Assembly: GCA_030407005.1 (NCBI GenBank)
Contig: JAUDYN010000003.1
Coordinates: 2,294,001-2,358,000 of the forward strand
Length of the DNA: 64,000 nt
Direction: 5' to 3'
Source of the DNA: Desarmillaria ectypa
Lineage: Eukaryota > Basidiomycota > Agaricomycetes > Agaricales > Physalacriaceae
The translations under genes were made by a program, and so were the position numbers. The notes below the pieces were generated by a model. The model did not search any database. It had not been told where the DNA came from and worked only from the letters and a program-made list of their open reading frames with translations. Shown piece after piece: positions 45,170 through 56,783 of this stretch (position 1 is its first letter; each line of letters opens with the position of its first letter).

Positions 45170-48100
45170 ATGTCTGCAGCTCCAACAAACCCTCCAGTTC
45201 GGGCCACTCCAAGAAGAAAAGAACCACTGATTTCGGAGGCATTTCTGGACGTACCAACCCAGCGCCTATACTGCCTGAGTCTGGGAGCCTTGATTCAGGT
45301 ATATTGAATGCTTCAGTATTGTAGCACGTTTTACCCATGATGTACCGTCCTACAGGCTGTGAAGCTATTCGATTTCTTCCGCTACATTGCGTCGTCCGAC
45401 GGATCGCAAAGCTTCTGTTTCAAATGGCTGGCAATAGATATCACATCCTGTATATTGCTTTCACAACTACGCATTCCTCGCCTCAACTATGCCACTTCCG
45501 TGGTGGTGCTGCAAATTGCTGTTTTGTGTTTCTTTGACGGGCTGATGTTTGGTGGTGTCAGTTTACAAGTGGCGAGGGGTGTCGGTGAAAGTAGCGTATC
45601 CTCAGAAGGATACTCAGGTGCGTTTCAATTGTTCTTTTCTTCGGTCTCTTCTTGATGTCTAGCCTCAGGACGCGGGGATTTACCCTCTACGCCTCAAGCC
45701 TGGTCTTATCTGGATTACCTAGCACCTTTATTTTTCGGCGCGCTTTCATCCTCATACAGTACCTCCGGTGATTCACATCTTCTCGGTCAACATACCGTTC
45801 GGATGTCACCCATTAGCACCGCAAACCTCAACCCTAATGGCCTGACTTTTTGTTTATCCTCGCCTGGCGATGTTGTACTTGTCCCCGTTCTTCTCAACAA
45901 CACCAATCCTTCATCTCTGCGATACTCCTTGACACCCTTGGGACAGTCTCGAGATAGCGGCGCGGAATATTTTGATTTGTCTTCAAAGGAGTTGAAGGTC
46001 ATCGAGCAAGCGCGTTTAGATGCGCTACAAGTGGCCAAACCTTCAGCCCTATCTACTGATGATGATGAATACGATGAATACGATGATGACGAAGAAGAAA
46101 GTAGCGGTCATAACGACGAGCAGTCTTCTCTGCAGAAGACTCAGTCCCTGGTACATATACGACTCACAAAATCGGGTACCATTCGTTTGGAACGTATTCT
46201 TGACGCCTCTGGTATTGAATCGCGACTGGTATATCCAGCAGAGGTTATGGTAGTTCCGTGTCCACGAGTGGCGTTTGTTGGAGACAGCAGCCTCGACATT
46301 CGTTGCGCAGGAGAGGATCCTGACCACCAGCTTATGATTGACATCAGCGGTATCACTCCCTTAAGCCTGAGGTGGTTTAAGATGATAAATGGAAAACGGG
46401 AGAGCTTCCTTGTAGAAGGCATCGAGAGCAACCATGATACGGAACTGAAGGGAACAGGCATGGAGGTGACTCGAAGACATTTGATACCTTCACAGCTGCA
46501 GGTGCCACTCTCAGTATCATCTGATACGGTTGGGACACACCTTTATGCCCTGGAGGAGGTTATGGATGCGGTGGGCAATATTGTTCGCGTTGGCTCTGAT
46601 TTGTCGTCATCGACATCAGGACAAGGTGAATCATTCAGTACCACGACCACCCGCTCCTTCCAGGTGCTTCGTCGCCCAGCCGTGTCGTTCAGGCATTGCG
46701 GTCCTGGCAATCCGACGCCCCTGCTCATTGGTTCCGAAGCGTCATTGACCATATCGGCGAACGAGGCCGATTCATTTGACTTACCTCTGGAGGTTACGGT
46801 CGAATACCAACCCTCACATGGATCAGATAGCGACGGTCTCGATGTGAAGCGTTCCAAGCCATGGAAGAAGACGTTGTCGACACAGGACAACCGAAGGGAT
46901 GTCAACATTCAGGCTGGTGCACCTGGTGAATACACAATTGAGAAGGTCAAAGGAAAGGTAATGGCTTCGTTGATTTATTGAATAACGCTCACCCGCTCTC
47001 GTAAAGTGGTGTAAAGGTGACGTCCTTGCCCCAGAGACGTGCCAAGTCGTCGAAAGGCCTTTCCCCTCCGCTGAAATAGATTGGAAAAAAATTCATGAGT
47101 GGTGCGTTCAGATAGTGTATTCAAGAAACACTGTTAATCCTGCACAGTTCTGGAGATACCGGTGTTTCTGCGGCGCTTGTATTGCACGGGACGCCACCAT
47201 TCCACGTATATTATCGCATTCAACAAGACAACCAGCAGCCTCGCAACATAACAAAAACTTTTGCTACGTCTCGTGGAGAACTTACTATCCAGCCGGAACG
47301 CAGTGGACATTATGTCTTCTCTTTTACTCACATCAGTGATGCCTACTATAGGAAAGTGGAGTTGGACGGCCCTAGCATAGATCAAATAATTCACCCCCCT
47401 GCATCGGTTGATTTTGCTGGCGGGGAACGAAGTGCTCCAAGGAGCAAGAGGCAAATGAGTAGCTGCGAAGGTGGTTCGGTCGATGTCGATGTCGAACTTC
47501 GGGTAACTCACTTATCAAGAGATTAATGCGAGACTCATTTTTCTTCTTAGGGCTCTGGGCCTTGGAATCTCGAAGTTCAAGTTGTCGGTCCCAAAAATTC
47601 AGATACGTTGCTGATTAAAAATATCGAGACTTCAAGGAAAACCCTCCACATACCAGTTCCGAAACAAGTGGACAAGACTGGCGGGATCTTTGAAATTGAC
47701 CTCGGTGAGTATCTGGTTTCGTATGTTCAACGACAAATTGACATGTTTCGTGTACAACAGTCAGTATAGAGGACAAGTACAAGTGCAAACGACCCATATC
47801 TGTGCCTGGCATTTCCGTCAGCGTCAAAAGAATCAAGGTTTGCTCGAGTGGCTGCATCTAACGATCTGATCGCTCATATATCTGTATTCAAGTCCACCGT
47901 GAAGTTTTACGGCGAACGCGACAAACGACACGTTACTGTACTGGAGAAGGAGAAAGCCAGTTTACCTCTGCGGCTAACTGGGGATGGAGTGAGTACACCA
48001 TATTATAAAGGTAGGGCGGTTGACCTGATGCCCCCGAATTAGCCATGGAAGATGAAGTATCGTCGTGTGGAAGCTTCACAACAAGTCCTGACAGCAACTC

Positions 48101-49763
48101 TTACAACACCAAATGACCTTCTTCATGTTACAGACAGAGGAACTTACGAGATTCTGGAGGTAAGTGGAATCCTACGCCTATCTGTACGCTGCCTGATAAT
48201 ATCGTGATAGGTATCCGATTCTCAATGTCTGGGTTCTGTTATCGAAGATAGCTCGACATATCGCGTAGACTGGATTCCCAAACCATCTGCCAAACTTTCT
48301 CAGAGCACGGAGGCAACGTATGAGCCCTACAACGCCTCCTACATTCTTCCGCCTATTTGTGAAGGCATGATTGACCATGTCGACCTTGATCTTAGCGGTA
48401 AGAACTGCCATCGAGCTTAATATATGACAATGCTAATCCGAGAGTAGGACGTCCTCCATTTGAGATCATGTATAACATCGCGCAAAATAGTGAGACGGGA
48501 GGAACAAAACTCATCGATCAACCGACATTCAACAGCATACAACCTCACACACGTCTCCAGCTTCAGACATCAAATCCTGGACGTGTATACTACGAAGTCA
48601 AGCAGATTGGTGACTCATCATATCCTTTGGCGAAGCATCGGAATGCGGTCATTCCCCGGTCAGAACGGCTCTTGTTTGAGCAGCATGTATCCATGCGTCC
48701 CTCTGCCCAATTCAAGAACCGCAACCGGGTTCCATACTGTCTCAATGATGCATTCACACCTTTGGACCATATGTCTTCCGATGGAATGATCCTCTTCCAG
48801 GGTACACCACCTTTCAAACTCCGGATGATTATCAAAAATGTTGCTACTAGCCTTGTGGACACCAGGATCATCGAAACGTACAGCTCTGCCTGGAAGATTG
48901 ATTTACCCTCATATCATTTCACGAGTGTCGGCGCACACCTTGTTACCATTGATTCCGTGTCCGACGCGTCGAGCTGCGACCATGCAGCGTTGGACCCTCT
49001 TGCAAGTTCTATTTGGGTTGACGTCGCAGAAACGGCCGCTGTTGTTCCCTTCGACAAGCGTGAAGACTATTGTATTGGCGATCTGGCACAATTCCAGCTT
49101 GAAGGTATCCCGCCATGGACCATTGGGTAAGTCTTGTCCTGTGACCGAGATCCCAGGGGCTGAAATGCATCTTTCTTAGATACCGTATCAATGGACGCGC
49201 TTACACGCAGGAAGCTACGACTTCGCCTTTCTCATTAAGTCAGCAGCAGGCCGGAGAATTTACAATCACCTCCATATCGCATCAACAGAAGATGTGTAAG
49301 GCGGTTGTGACTGATTTACGTTTCACTGTACACCCACTACCTTCCGCTCAAGTTGGTCATGGAAAACGAATCTATCAAGATATCCATGAGGGTTGGTTAT
49401 GCCTTTGTTCATAATGTTTAATAATGTTGTGATGCTTACTATGTGATCCAGGTGATCAAGCTGAAATTGTCTTCACTCTTATCGGCGAGCCGCCATTTAC
49501 GTTCACCTATCAAAGGTCCGAGCTTGTCACGAAGAAGGGTGGTAAACCGGGAAAGGTTCTCGAGACTCACACTGTCTCCAGAGTATACTCGAAGGAGTAC
49601 TCGATTTTTTCTGCATTGGAAGGTGAATGAATATCATCTTTTTTCTCTTGTTCCGTGCTAAACCTGTTACATAGGTACATGGACAGTAACTTCAATATCT
49701 GATCGCTACTGTCGTTATCCTGCATCTCAACCTGACGCAGGAACAGAGAAACAAAAACGTTGA
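45170..49763 (+). CDS. POM152: Nucleoporin POM152
   Basis: Pore-membrane nucleoporin that anchors the nuclear pore ring in the envelope. The ATG at 45170 gives MSAAPTNPPVRATPRRKEPL, a short cytoplasmic leader, then a membrane-associated N-terminal part (LYCLSLGALIQAVKLFDFFR, TSVVVLQIAVLCFFDGLMFG). The large lumenal part is a chain of Ig-like beta domains, seen as repeated FSTPPPFxVxY-type turns, such as GTPPFKLRMIIKN, GRPPFEIMYNI and GEPPFTFTYQ. An acidic run near 46055-46105 interrupts the second domain. The last exon ends TVTSISDRYCRYP with a short tail. The size, about 1,270 residues by estimate, fits the family. At least ten introns are present. Confidence 0.92.
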
Positions 49764-49945
49764 ATATAGTTTGATTTGATCTTTGCATAGTGCTATCATA
49801 TTTGTATCATACCCTCATTGTAGTATTTGCTTCACGCATCAGAAAAACTCAACAGCTTGCATGTTTATCAAGTTTTGGTATACATTTCAGTTTTCTTCGC
49901 CTTATACTCCAATATTTCGGCCGTGACATTACTCCTCTGGGAACT

Positions 49946-51163
49946 CTAAACTTGGGCAGAGGAAATGTAGAACCATTTGGAGACTGGAAAGCGTGCGTTA
50001 AGTATGATGCTTTTAGTAGACATTGTGAACACTTACCGGACGGATCGATGGGAGCAGGAGCCTTCCTGGAGTCAGGGGGAATGCTGGTGTATGCGGGGTC
50101 ATCTCGTCGGATGAATCCGGGAGAGTTCTGAATAGTGATGTTGCGGCTAACATATATCAGTAAATGAAAGATACAGACAAGGGTAAATCTTACATGGAGA
50201 GATCGTAAGTGGCGGTCTTAGCCGGGCTTTCGCCAGTGATGAGACGACGCCAGGCTTCGTGGCACTCGTGGACGATTTCAGTAGCATACTTCTTGTTCTT
50301 GGCTTCTCCAGAGAAGGCGAAGGTGTTTTCGGGCTTTCCATCAGGAATCTTATAGATCCTATGGAAACAATGTTAATACAGTGGACAGGGTGGTGAAGGT
50401 GACACACCATACCTAAACCACTCGTTGGTAGCCCTGATCAAGCCAGGCAAATGCCTTTCTACATCCTCAATATCGTTCAGCTTGGAAGCCAAAGGATCCT
50501 GGACGTCGACGACGATGACTTTCCAGTCGGTCTCGCCTTCATCCAAGAGAGCCATGATACCGAGAACCTTGACTTGCTTGACCTGGCCAACGTAACCGAC
50601 CTGCTCGCCAATCTCACAGACATCGAGGGGGTCGTTGTCACCCTTGGCCTTGGTCTCGGCGTGGGTCTGCGAAGGATCCTCCCAGGTCTACAAGATCAAA
50701 TTTGATCATCAGCGATGAAACGGTTGGGGCGACGGGGGCACTTACCTGGGGGAACGCACCATAGTTCCAGATGTATCCATGGTGGGGGAAACAGTTGCGC
50801 ACATAGCGCAACCTACCCTTCTTAATGTCCTGCTTAATAGGATTGAAGGGCTCCTCCTTGGAGATCTCCATCTTGGCGTTGGTCCAGCGAGGAACCTCAA
50901 CGATCATGTTGAAGATTCCCGAGTTCTGGTCTGCGAAGAGCGGGATATCATGGAAGGGCGAGACGACCGAACCATTTTGCTCGATGAAGACGCGATGCTC
51001 TGGACGACAACGACATTCATGACTATCAGGGTGTCAGGAAATAGGCGCCTACCGAGCGTGTTCGGAGAACCAATGAGACGAGGAGTGTACTCTGAAATTT
51101 CCAGTTAGTTCAAGGAAATGCAAGGCAAAACAATGAGTAAAAAATATACTCACGGGAAGTCAT
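49946..51163 (-). CDS. IPP1: Soluble inorganic pyrophosphatase
   Basis: Family I pyrophosphatase that hydrolyses PPi and drives biosynthesis. The first exon is ten bases (ATG at 51163, MTS), joined to [20 protein letters not shown]. The active-site block reads [13 protein letters not shown], matching the D-x-D-P-x-D signature, and [12 protein letters not shown] is the usual N-terminal motif. The last exon gives [10 protein letters not shown]. Five to six introns occur. The length of about 285 residues is normal. It converges with POM152, 182 bases apart. Confidence 0.95.
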
Positions 51164-51492
51164 TCTTGGTGGAGGTTGGGAAGAAAGGAGTCTGAGTTGA
51201 TGTGCAAGTCGTTCTGCCGTATTTGGATTTGAGGCCATCCGCCGGAGATTCTAGGAGATTTTTGGAATGTTCCTCAATGTCTGGTGCAAGTGTACATATT
51301 CCAATTATTACTTACCTGTCTATTAGTTATTGAAGTGAGTGTCCGAAGTAACGAACCATTGAGCCACATCTACCTTGACCTGAGATAGCCGAGTAAAATT
51401 GTTCAGACGCGAGTGATGCCGCGGACTGCCATTTAACTCCGGCCGTTGTCGGATACATAGAATACAAAACATGTGAACCAAACAAATCTAAT
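51164..51492. other. Intergenic, no gene seen
   Basis: 329 bases between the pyrophosphatase start and the stop of the next minus-strand gene. No frame, repeat or RNA gene was recognised. Confidence 0.4.
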
Positions 51493-53815
51493 CTACGCTA
51501 GGCCACCTTGACCAAGAATGTCCGTTTCCTTCTTCTCCCTTAGACGAGGATGTGAGAAGGCATTGTTGAAATCTAAACGCAGCAATAGCCGTTCCTCATG
51601 TCGTCGAACGTCTGCCGATACACCCTCTGACCCCTTTGCCATCCTCGACATATTATAGCTGGTGTAATTAGCAACACTCGCGTTCATGAGTATGGATTTT
51701 GATGTGTCCGTGGTTGTGAACGGCTGTTGCGACGTTGATAACGAGAGCTGATCATAGAACGAGTCCAACAAGCCATGAAGTGCCTATGTTTCATTTCAAG
51801 TCAGTCGTGCATAGAGCTATTTTAGAAATGGTGCATTACCTCCTTGATCTCAAAAACAATCTGATGACGTTCCTTCACCATCGCACCGACCTCCTCATCT
51901 TCTCCTTTCAAACTACCTTCGAATAAGAGCGCGGGAAGAATGTCGCCACCCCACCGCTCCACCTGGGCAACGAACCGTTCGCAGACTTCCAATATGGGGA
52001 GAAGAATGGCAGTGAGTGAAGCGTTGGTTAGCAAGCATCCTGTCAATAGACGATCAAGATACATCGAATGGATTGCGCGGAGACTTGTAAAGTCTAGAGT
52101 CTGGTTGACCGTACTAATTGACGACGGTAGCGGGCCAGAGGGAGTCGCAAGAGACTGCATGGAGCTAGAGGAGTTCGTCGGTCCTCGGTTACCCTCCTGA
52201 ACCAACATTTTCTTCAGGCGCCCGTATTCCACGTCAATGACATCCATCATAACATAACCCAGAAATGTGTCCAAGAACCAGCCCATATCACGAACGACAC
52301 CCCATCCACATCTCAGAAGCTCTGCTCTGGCCTTCAAGTCCTCAACAGTGCCTCCTTCCCCTAGACCTGTCCAACGTCGCCTCGCACGTTGGGAGTTTGA
52401 TAGAGAGGTCCAGCACGAGTGTATCCGGGTATGGGTCTTCCTTAGAGAAGACAAATAAGCAAAAAGGGTCCCATATGCAGCAAGATCGGATGCATGAAGA
52501 AATAAGTCTAGCGGCCAAGATACAATGTAAGTGAGATCAAGAGGCGTGCCTAGCAGGCTGGAATTGAAGAGAGTAGGGTCTACGGGTCCAGGGAAAGTAT
52601 GTGTAGTCGATGGTGAAGACGGGGCTGGCGTAAGGATGACAGTAGCTGCTAGTGAAGGTAGAAGGGGTCGAAGAGGACCGGCAGGCATGGAGAATCGGAG
52701 GCGAGAAAGGGAAGGGTCGTGTTGGGCGGTTGTTCCAAGTGATGCCCGTAATAATGCAAGGTTCAGATCTTGTTCGCGAATCATTGCCGAGCCCGAATGC
52801 ATGGTTAGTCGAGAAATTTTCATACGCTCAATCTCTCGTATGAGGGATAAACTGAATTCTCCGTTGCGTAAGAGGAAATAATTTGCTCTGTTGGTCAATT
52901 GTATGTTAAATGATATGAACCAGAATAGAAGGAAGGATCGCACAAAGAATCGACGGCATCATCGACGTCTTTATGGGTCAGGACGTTCAGCCACAACCAC
53001 TCGCTAACATTGGTCCTAATTCGCGCTATAACATTATCGAATGCATGGCGATCTTCCGGAAAGACTTGTTCAAGAAGAGAGGTATGCTCTTGTGCCAAGT
53101 TTCGAGGGAGTTGCTTCTGCCACTTGGCGGCTTTCACAGTCGCTATGGCGCGTCCGACATATGCGATGGACTCTCGTGACTGGAGCGAAACGCATGCCGG
53201 CACGCTTCCGTCGAGGAGAACATAGGATTCTGATGCGAGAGGACCGACGGTAGCGAGGGATCCATGGACAATGAACGCGGTGAGTTGTGTTCTCCAAACA
53301 CTTTGAACTGCAAGAGACAGTCGAGACAGAATACTTGCTATCCTACTAACTCCTGTCTTTGATCGCTTTAGGAGTAGATCGATGAGGGGTCCGGGTTTCC
53401 AGTGGGGTACTGCCTCGATTTCATCCATCAATGAAAGCAAGGCAGTGAAAGGCGCGTCCCATTCGGAAAAAATAGCACGAACGGAGGATAATGGTACAAA
53501 TGATCCACTTGCTACTAGATTTGCATCACGCTTGAGGACCTTTTCTTCTGTGGAGATCACAAGAGCCTCGTACTCGTCTTTGAGTATGCGACTAAGTGTC
53601 GCACAAAGCGCACATATGTAACGCGATTGCGACTGAGAAAGAGTAATGCATGATTTCTTCAGTTCTCGGTACCGAAATGAGGTTTGGCCCAGGGATTCGA
53701 GGCATTGTTGCTCGCCTGGGTGAAGAAGAGGGAGAAAAGCTGAGTGTAGTTTGTGGTCGGTGGGAAACAAGGAAGACTGGTGTCCTGCAAGGATAAGAAA
53801 TACTTCTGCAATCAT
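51493..53815 (-). CDS. TUBGCP4: Gamma-tubulin complex component 4 (GCP4)
   Basis: Subunit of the gamma-tubulin ring complex that nucleates microtubules at the spindle pole. The ATG at 53815 gives MIAEVFLILAGHQSSLFPTD, matching the usual GCP4 N-terminus. The GCP N-terminal (Grip1) region has YEALVISTEEKVLKRDANLV and SSVRAIFSEWDAPFTALLSL. After an intron (about 52890-52945) comes NYFLLRNGEFSLSLIREIER, and the C-terminal (Grip2) domain includes TPLDLTYIVSWPLDLFLHAS and GWFLDTFLGYVMMDVIDVEY. Only about two introns are needed. The small size (about 740 residues) fits GCP4 rather than GCP2, 3, 5 or 6. It is divergent from the TBC gene (191 bases). Confidence 0.88.
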
Positions 53816-54006
53816 AGCTAAAAGATCTTCAGCGCACGGAGGACGGAAAGAGAAAGCTCACTTGGTGCAGAGTCTTGGCAAAACGCGCTTGTCACATTGT
53901 GTCACATTCCCGGAATATCCGGTCATCAATTCCGAAGCCCCGTGGCTGTGCTCGCTCCCGGCCCTATGTCGTGAACGTACTACTCTGCCGCTGCAACACA
54001 TACGGG

Positions 54007-56247
54007 ATGGACGATACAAACCACCCTGCCGTCCTCAATGTTCCAGCCTTTGACTTTGACGATGCCTTCTCCGACGGCGATGACGTTGCCTTCGAATTCT
54101 CCCCAGATGTAATCAGGGAGGAAATGGTCCGAACCAAGTCTAATGGAGATTTCATCGAGCACGAGGACGGAAAACCACAGAATACATCAAATGGATTCTT
54201 CCATGCATACGATGCGCCCGTATCTACTCTTGATATGGATGGCGGCGGCGCCCCTTCAGTTCCATCCACGTCTCCCTCGATCTCTCAGGATAGCTCTCCT
54301 CAGTTTGTATCAATATCTCTGTCACGTTCTACCTCTGGTGCCGAGGTCAACAACGACGGTGAAGGGCATGAAGAAGCACCTGAACAAGAAGAGGTGGCGA
54401 CTGAAGAAGAGACTTCAACCTATCCAAATGTCCAGATAGACGTGTCCCAGCCTCCCTCTCATAGAGTGACGCTTTCCATCGACTCTACTCACTCTCGCGC
54501 TTCTACTGAAATTCAAATGCTTCATTGCGATTTACAATCTCCCCGACCTTCTTCTGACAAGTCGCCTCCTCATTTCGCCGCCTCTGCGCAGTCGCTGCCT
54601 GTATCAGTGCCGGAGCAAAGCAGTGCACTCTCAACATCCACCTCATCATCACCTGTTTCCACACCCGGTGCCGTTGAAGCGTCGTCGTCGTTGCCTGATA
54701 CTCAATCTTCCCACATTGCACTGCCTCAAACATCCAATGGCCATAGACAGACTCGGTCCGCCGGACCTAGCATATTGGAAAAGGTTATGAGCAAGACCAG
54801 GCCTTCGTTTTTGCCCCCAAAAAGCCGCCAGGAAGATAAAAAGCATATGTCAGATTGGCAGTCTATGATGAAGCAGAGTCGCGCTGCAGGTAGGGAAATA
54901 CCATCGATGTATCGCATCATTTTAATGACTTCTGTTAGCTGAGAAGCGTAGAAAGGCTCTTGAAGAACGTCGGAATGTTCGCGAAAGGAAGATAGATGAG
55001 TCTATACATCTGTGGGAAAGAGATATCATACCAGATTGGCGAGTTGTCAACAAGAATCCTGCTCTTCGAAGGATGTGGTGGCAAGGCATACCTTCAAAAC
55101 TACGCGCGTCCATGTGGGAACGCGCCGTTGGCAACCCCTTGGCATTAAATAAAGGTGATCTACCTAAATTTCACAATTGACGATTACGTCTCTCTGACGA
55201 ATTGCACATGTAAAATAGATAATTATCGCGTATGCCTATCGCGCGCCAAAAGGGCTCTCACGAGTGGGACGTTTCCTCAGGCAACTCTCGAGCTCATAGA
55301 AAAAGATATTTCCACTACGCTTCCCGCGCTTCATATTTTCCATCACGAAAAGGGGCCTATGTACGCTGATTTGAAAGATATGCTTTTTGCCTGGGTAGTC
55401 TCGCGAACAGATGAAGGATTGGGATATACCCTAGGTGCGGCGAGAATCGCTGCGATGCTGTTGATCAACGTACCTCTCCCGCAGGCCTTCGTGGTCATGC
55501 GTAACCTATTAGAGCGCCATTGTATGCGAAGCTTTTTCGGGGGAGACGGCGCCAGAGAGGATGTGAGTAGTTGCTACACCACGGTGAACCATTCGTGCTA
55601 ACAGTTGAACCAGGTCGAGGCTTATTATAGGTATATAGTTGCATATGTTCCCGCGTTTTACGCCTCTGACGTCGCAACGCAGAATATTCGATACCTTACT
55701 CGCGGACGGAATGCCGAAAAGTATGATGCTTCCATTCTCCAACTTACACGATAGCATAAACTGACAAATTCGTGGATTTCAAGTCTACTTTAACTTTAAA
55801 CAACATCAAATATCTCCTGCATCGTATCTCCCCGACTGGCTTATACCGCTGTTTCTCGACCACCTACCATTTGAATCTTGCGCTCGCGTATGGGACGTGC
55901 TTATCCTTGAGGGAGACTCGTTCCTGTATCGGGCCGCCTTAGGCATTCTCGCTGTCCTTGAACCGAGATTATTCTTTCCTGACAAAAAGGAACTTTTGGA
56001 ACTTCTCAAGTATAACTCTTTTCCTATTAGCTAAACATGCGATTAACCCCATCCTCTTCTCGACAGGGGAGAAAACAAAGCTGCCATTGATGTAGCCACG
56101 CGGGAAGGTCAGAGACTTGATGGGGGGAAATATGAAATATACGGAGTGGATGAAGAAACCCTTTGGGACCGGATTGACAGCATGGATGATTGGTGGAAGG
56201 AGAGTACCTGGACTCGTTTGATACAGCGCGAACTACCAGATTTGTGA
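54007..56247 (+). CDS. TBC-domain protein lacking both catalytic fingers
   Basis: Member of the Rab-GAP TBC family, closest in layout to TBC1D12/14-type proteins. The ATG at 54007 starts a Ser/Glu-rich, disordered first half (about 320 residues). The TBC domain follows: WWQGIPSKLRASMWERAVGN, ELIEKDISTTLPALHIFH, ADLKDMLFAWVVSRTDEGLG, YTLGAARIAAMLL, ISPASYLPDWLIPLFLDHLP and CARVWDVLILEGDSFLYRAA. In active TBC proteins the first motif is IxxDxxR and the second YxQ. Here the Arg is Thr and the Gln is Leu. Several short introns lie between 54890 and 56070. GAP activity is doubtful, so a Rab-binding or scaffold role is inferred. Confidence 0.85.
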
Positions 56248-56670
56248 TTGGTCCTTGTAATTGTACCTATTTTAACTTATGTAGTGCTAAACATAGAGAT
56301 GGCAGTCGAGCTAAGGTCTGCAAAATTTTGGCGCCATTAAGCATGGGTGAATACTAATGCATCTCACAACCCCCGGACCGGACAATACGGACATGACCAA
56401 AAAAGAAAAGTCAGGAGGAGGAGAATTTTGTTATTCTCACCCATGTCCCTGAGAAAGAAATGGACCAGTGTCCGTACTACGAGACCACTATCAAGTACCT
56501 GAAGAGGCCAGGGTTGAACTTTTAGCCTCTTTCAGAATGCAGAGTGCCTTGAATCCGAACCTTTCTTTTCTTCATTCTAACTGTTTCATACGCTACAGCC
56601 ACTGCAGCACATGTATATATGAGAGTCTGGGCTTCTAAAATATACTCCTGGCAAGCGACTAATTCGCGCT

Positions 56671-56717
56671 GGTCAAAATGCAAAGGAAACAATTGGAATA
56701 CCTATGACATTTTGACC
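56671..56717. repeat. Inverted repeat, 10-bp arms
   Basis: GGTCAAAATG at 56671-56680 is the exact reverse complement of CATTTTGACC at 56708-56717, with 27 bases between. It sits 13 bases before a second, longer hairpin that shares the CAAAATG core. Confidence 0.8.
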
Positions 56718-56729
56718 CAGGCTTTTGGC

Positions 56730-56783
56730 ACAGCAAAATGCGTCGGCTTTACCATTGAAGGGAATCCCGACTCATTTTGCTGT
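56730..56783. repeat. Hairpin, 17-bp arms with one mismatch
   Basis: ACAGCAAAATGCGTCGG at 56730-56746 pairs with CCGACTCATTTTGCTGT at 56767-56783, with one mismatch and a 20-base loop. It lies in a gene-free region. It could be a small-RNA precursor, a protein-binding palindrome or the trace of a small transposon; sequence alone does not decide. Confidence 0.8.

Noticed and set aside
53875..54006. Upstream in-frame extension of the TBC protein
   Set aside because: It lies in the shared promoter with GCP4 and starts without ATG; 54007 is the first good start.
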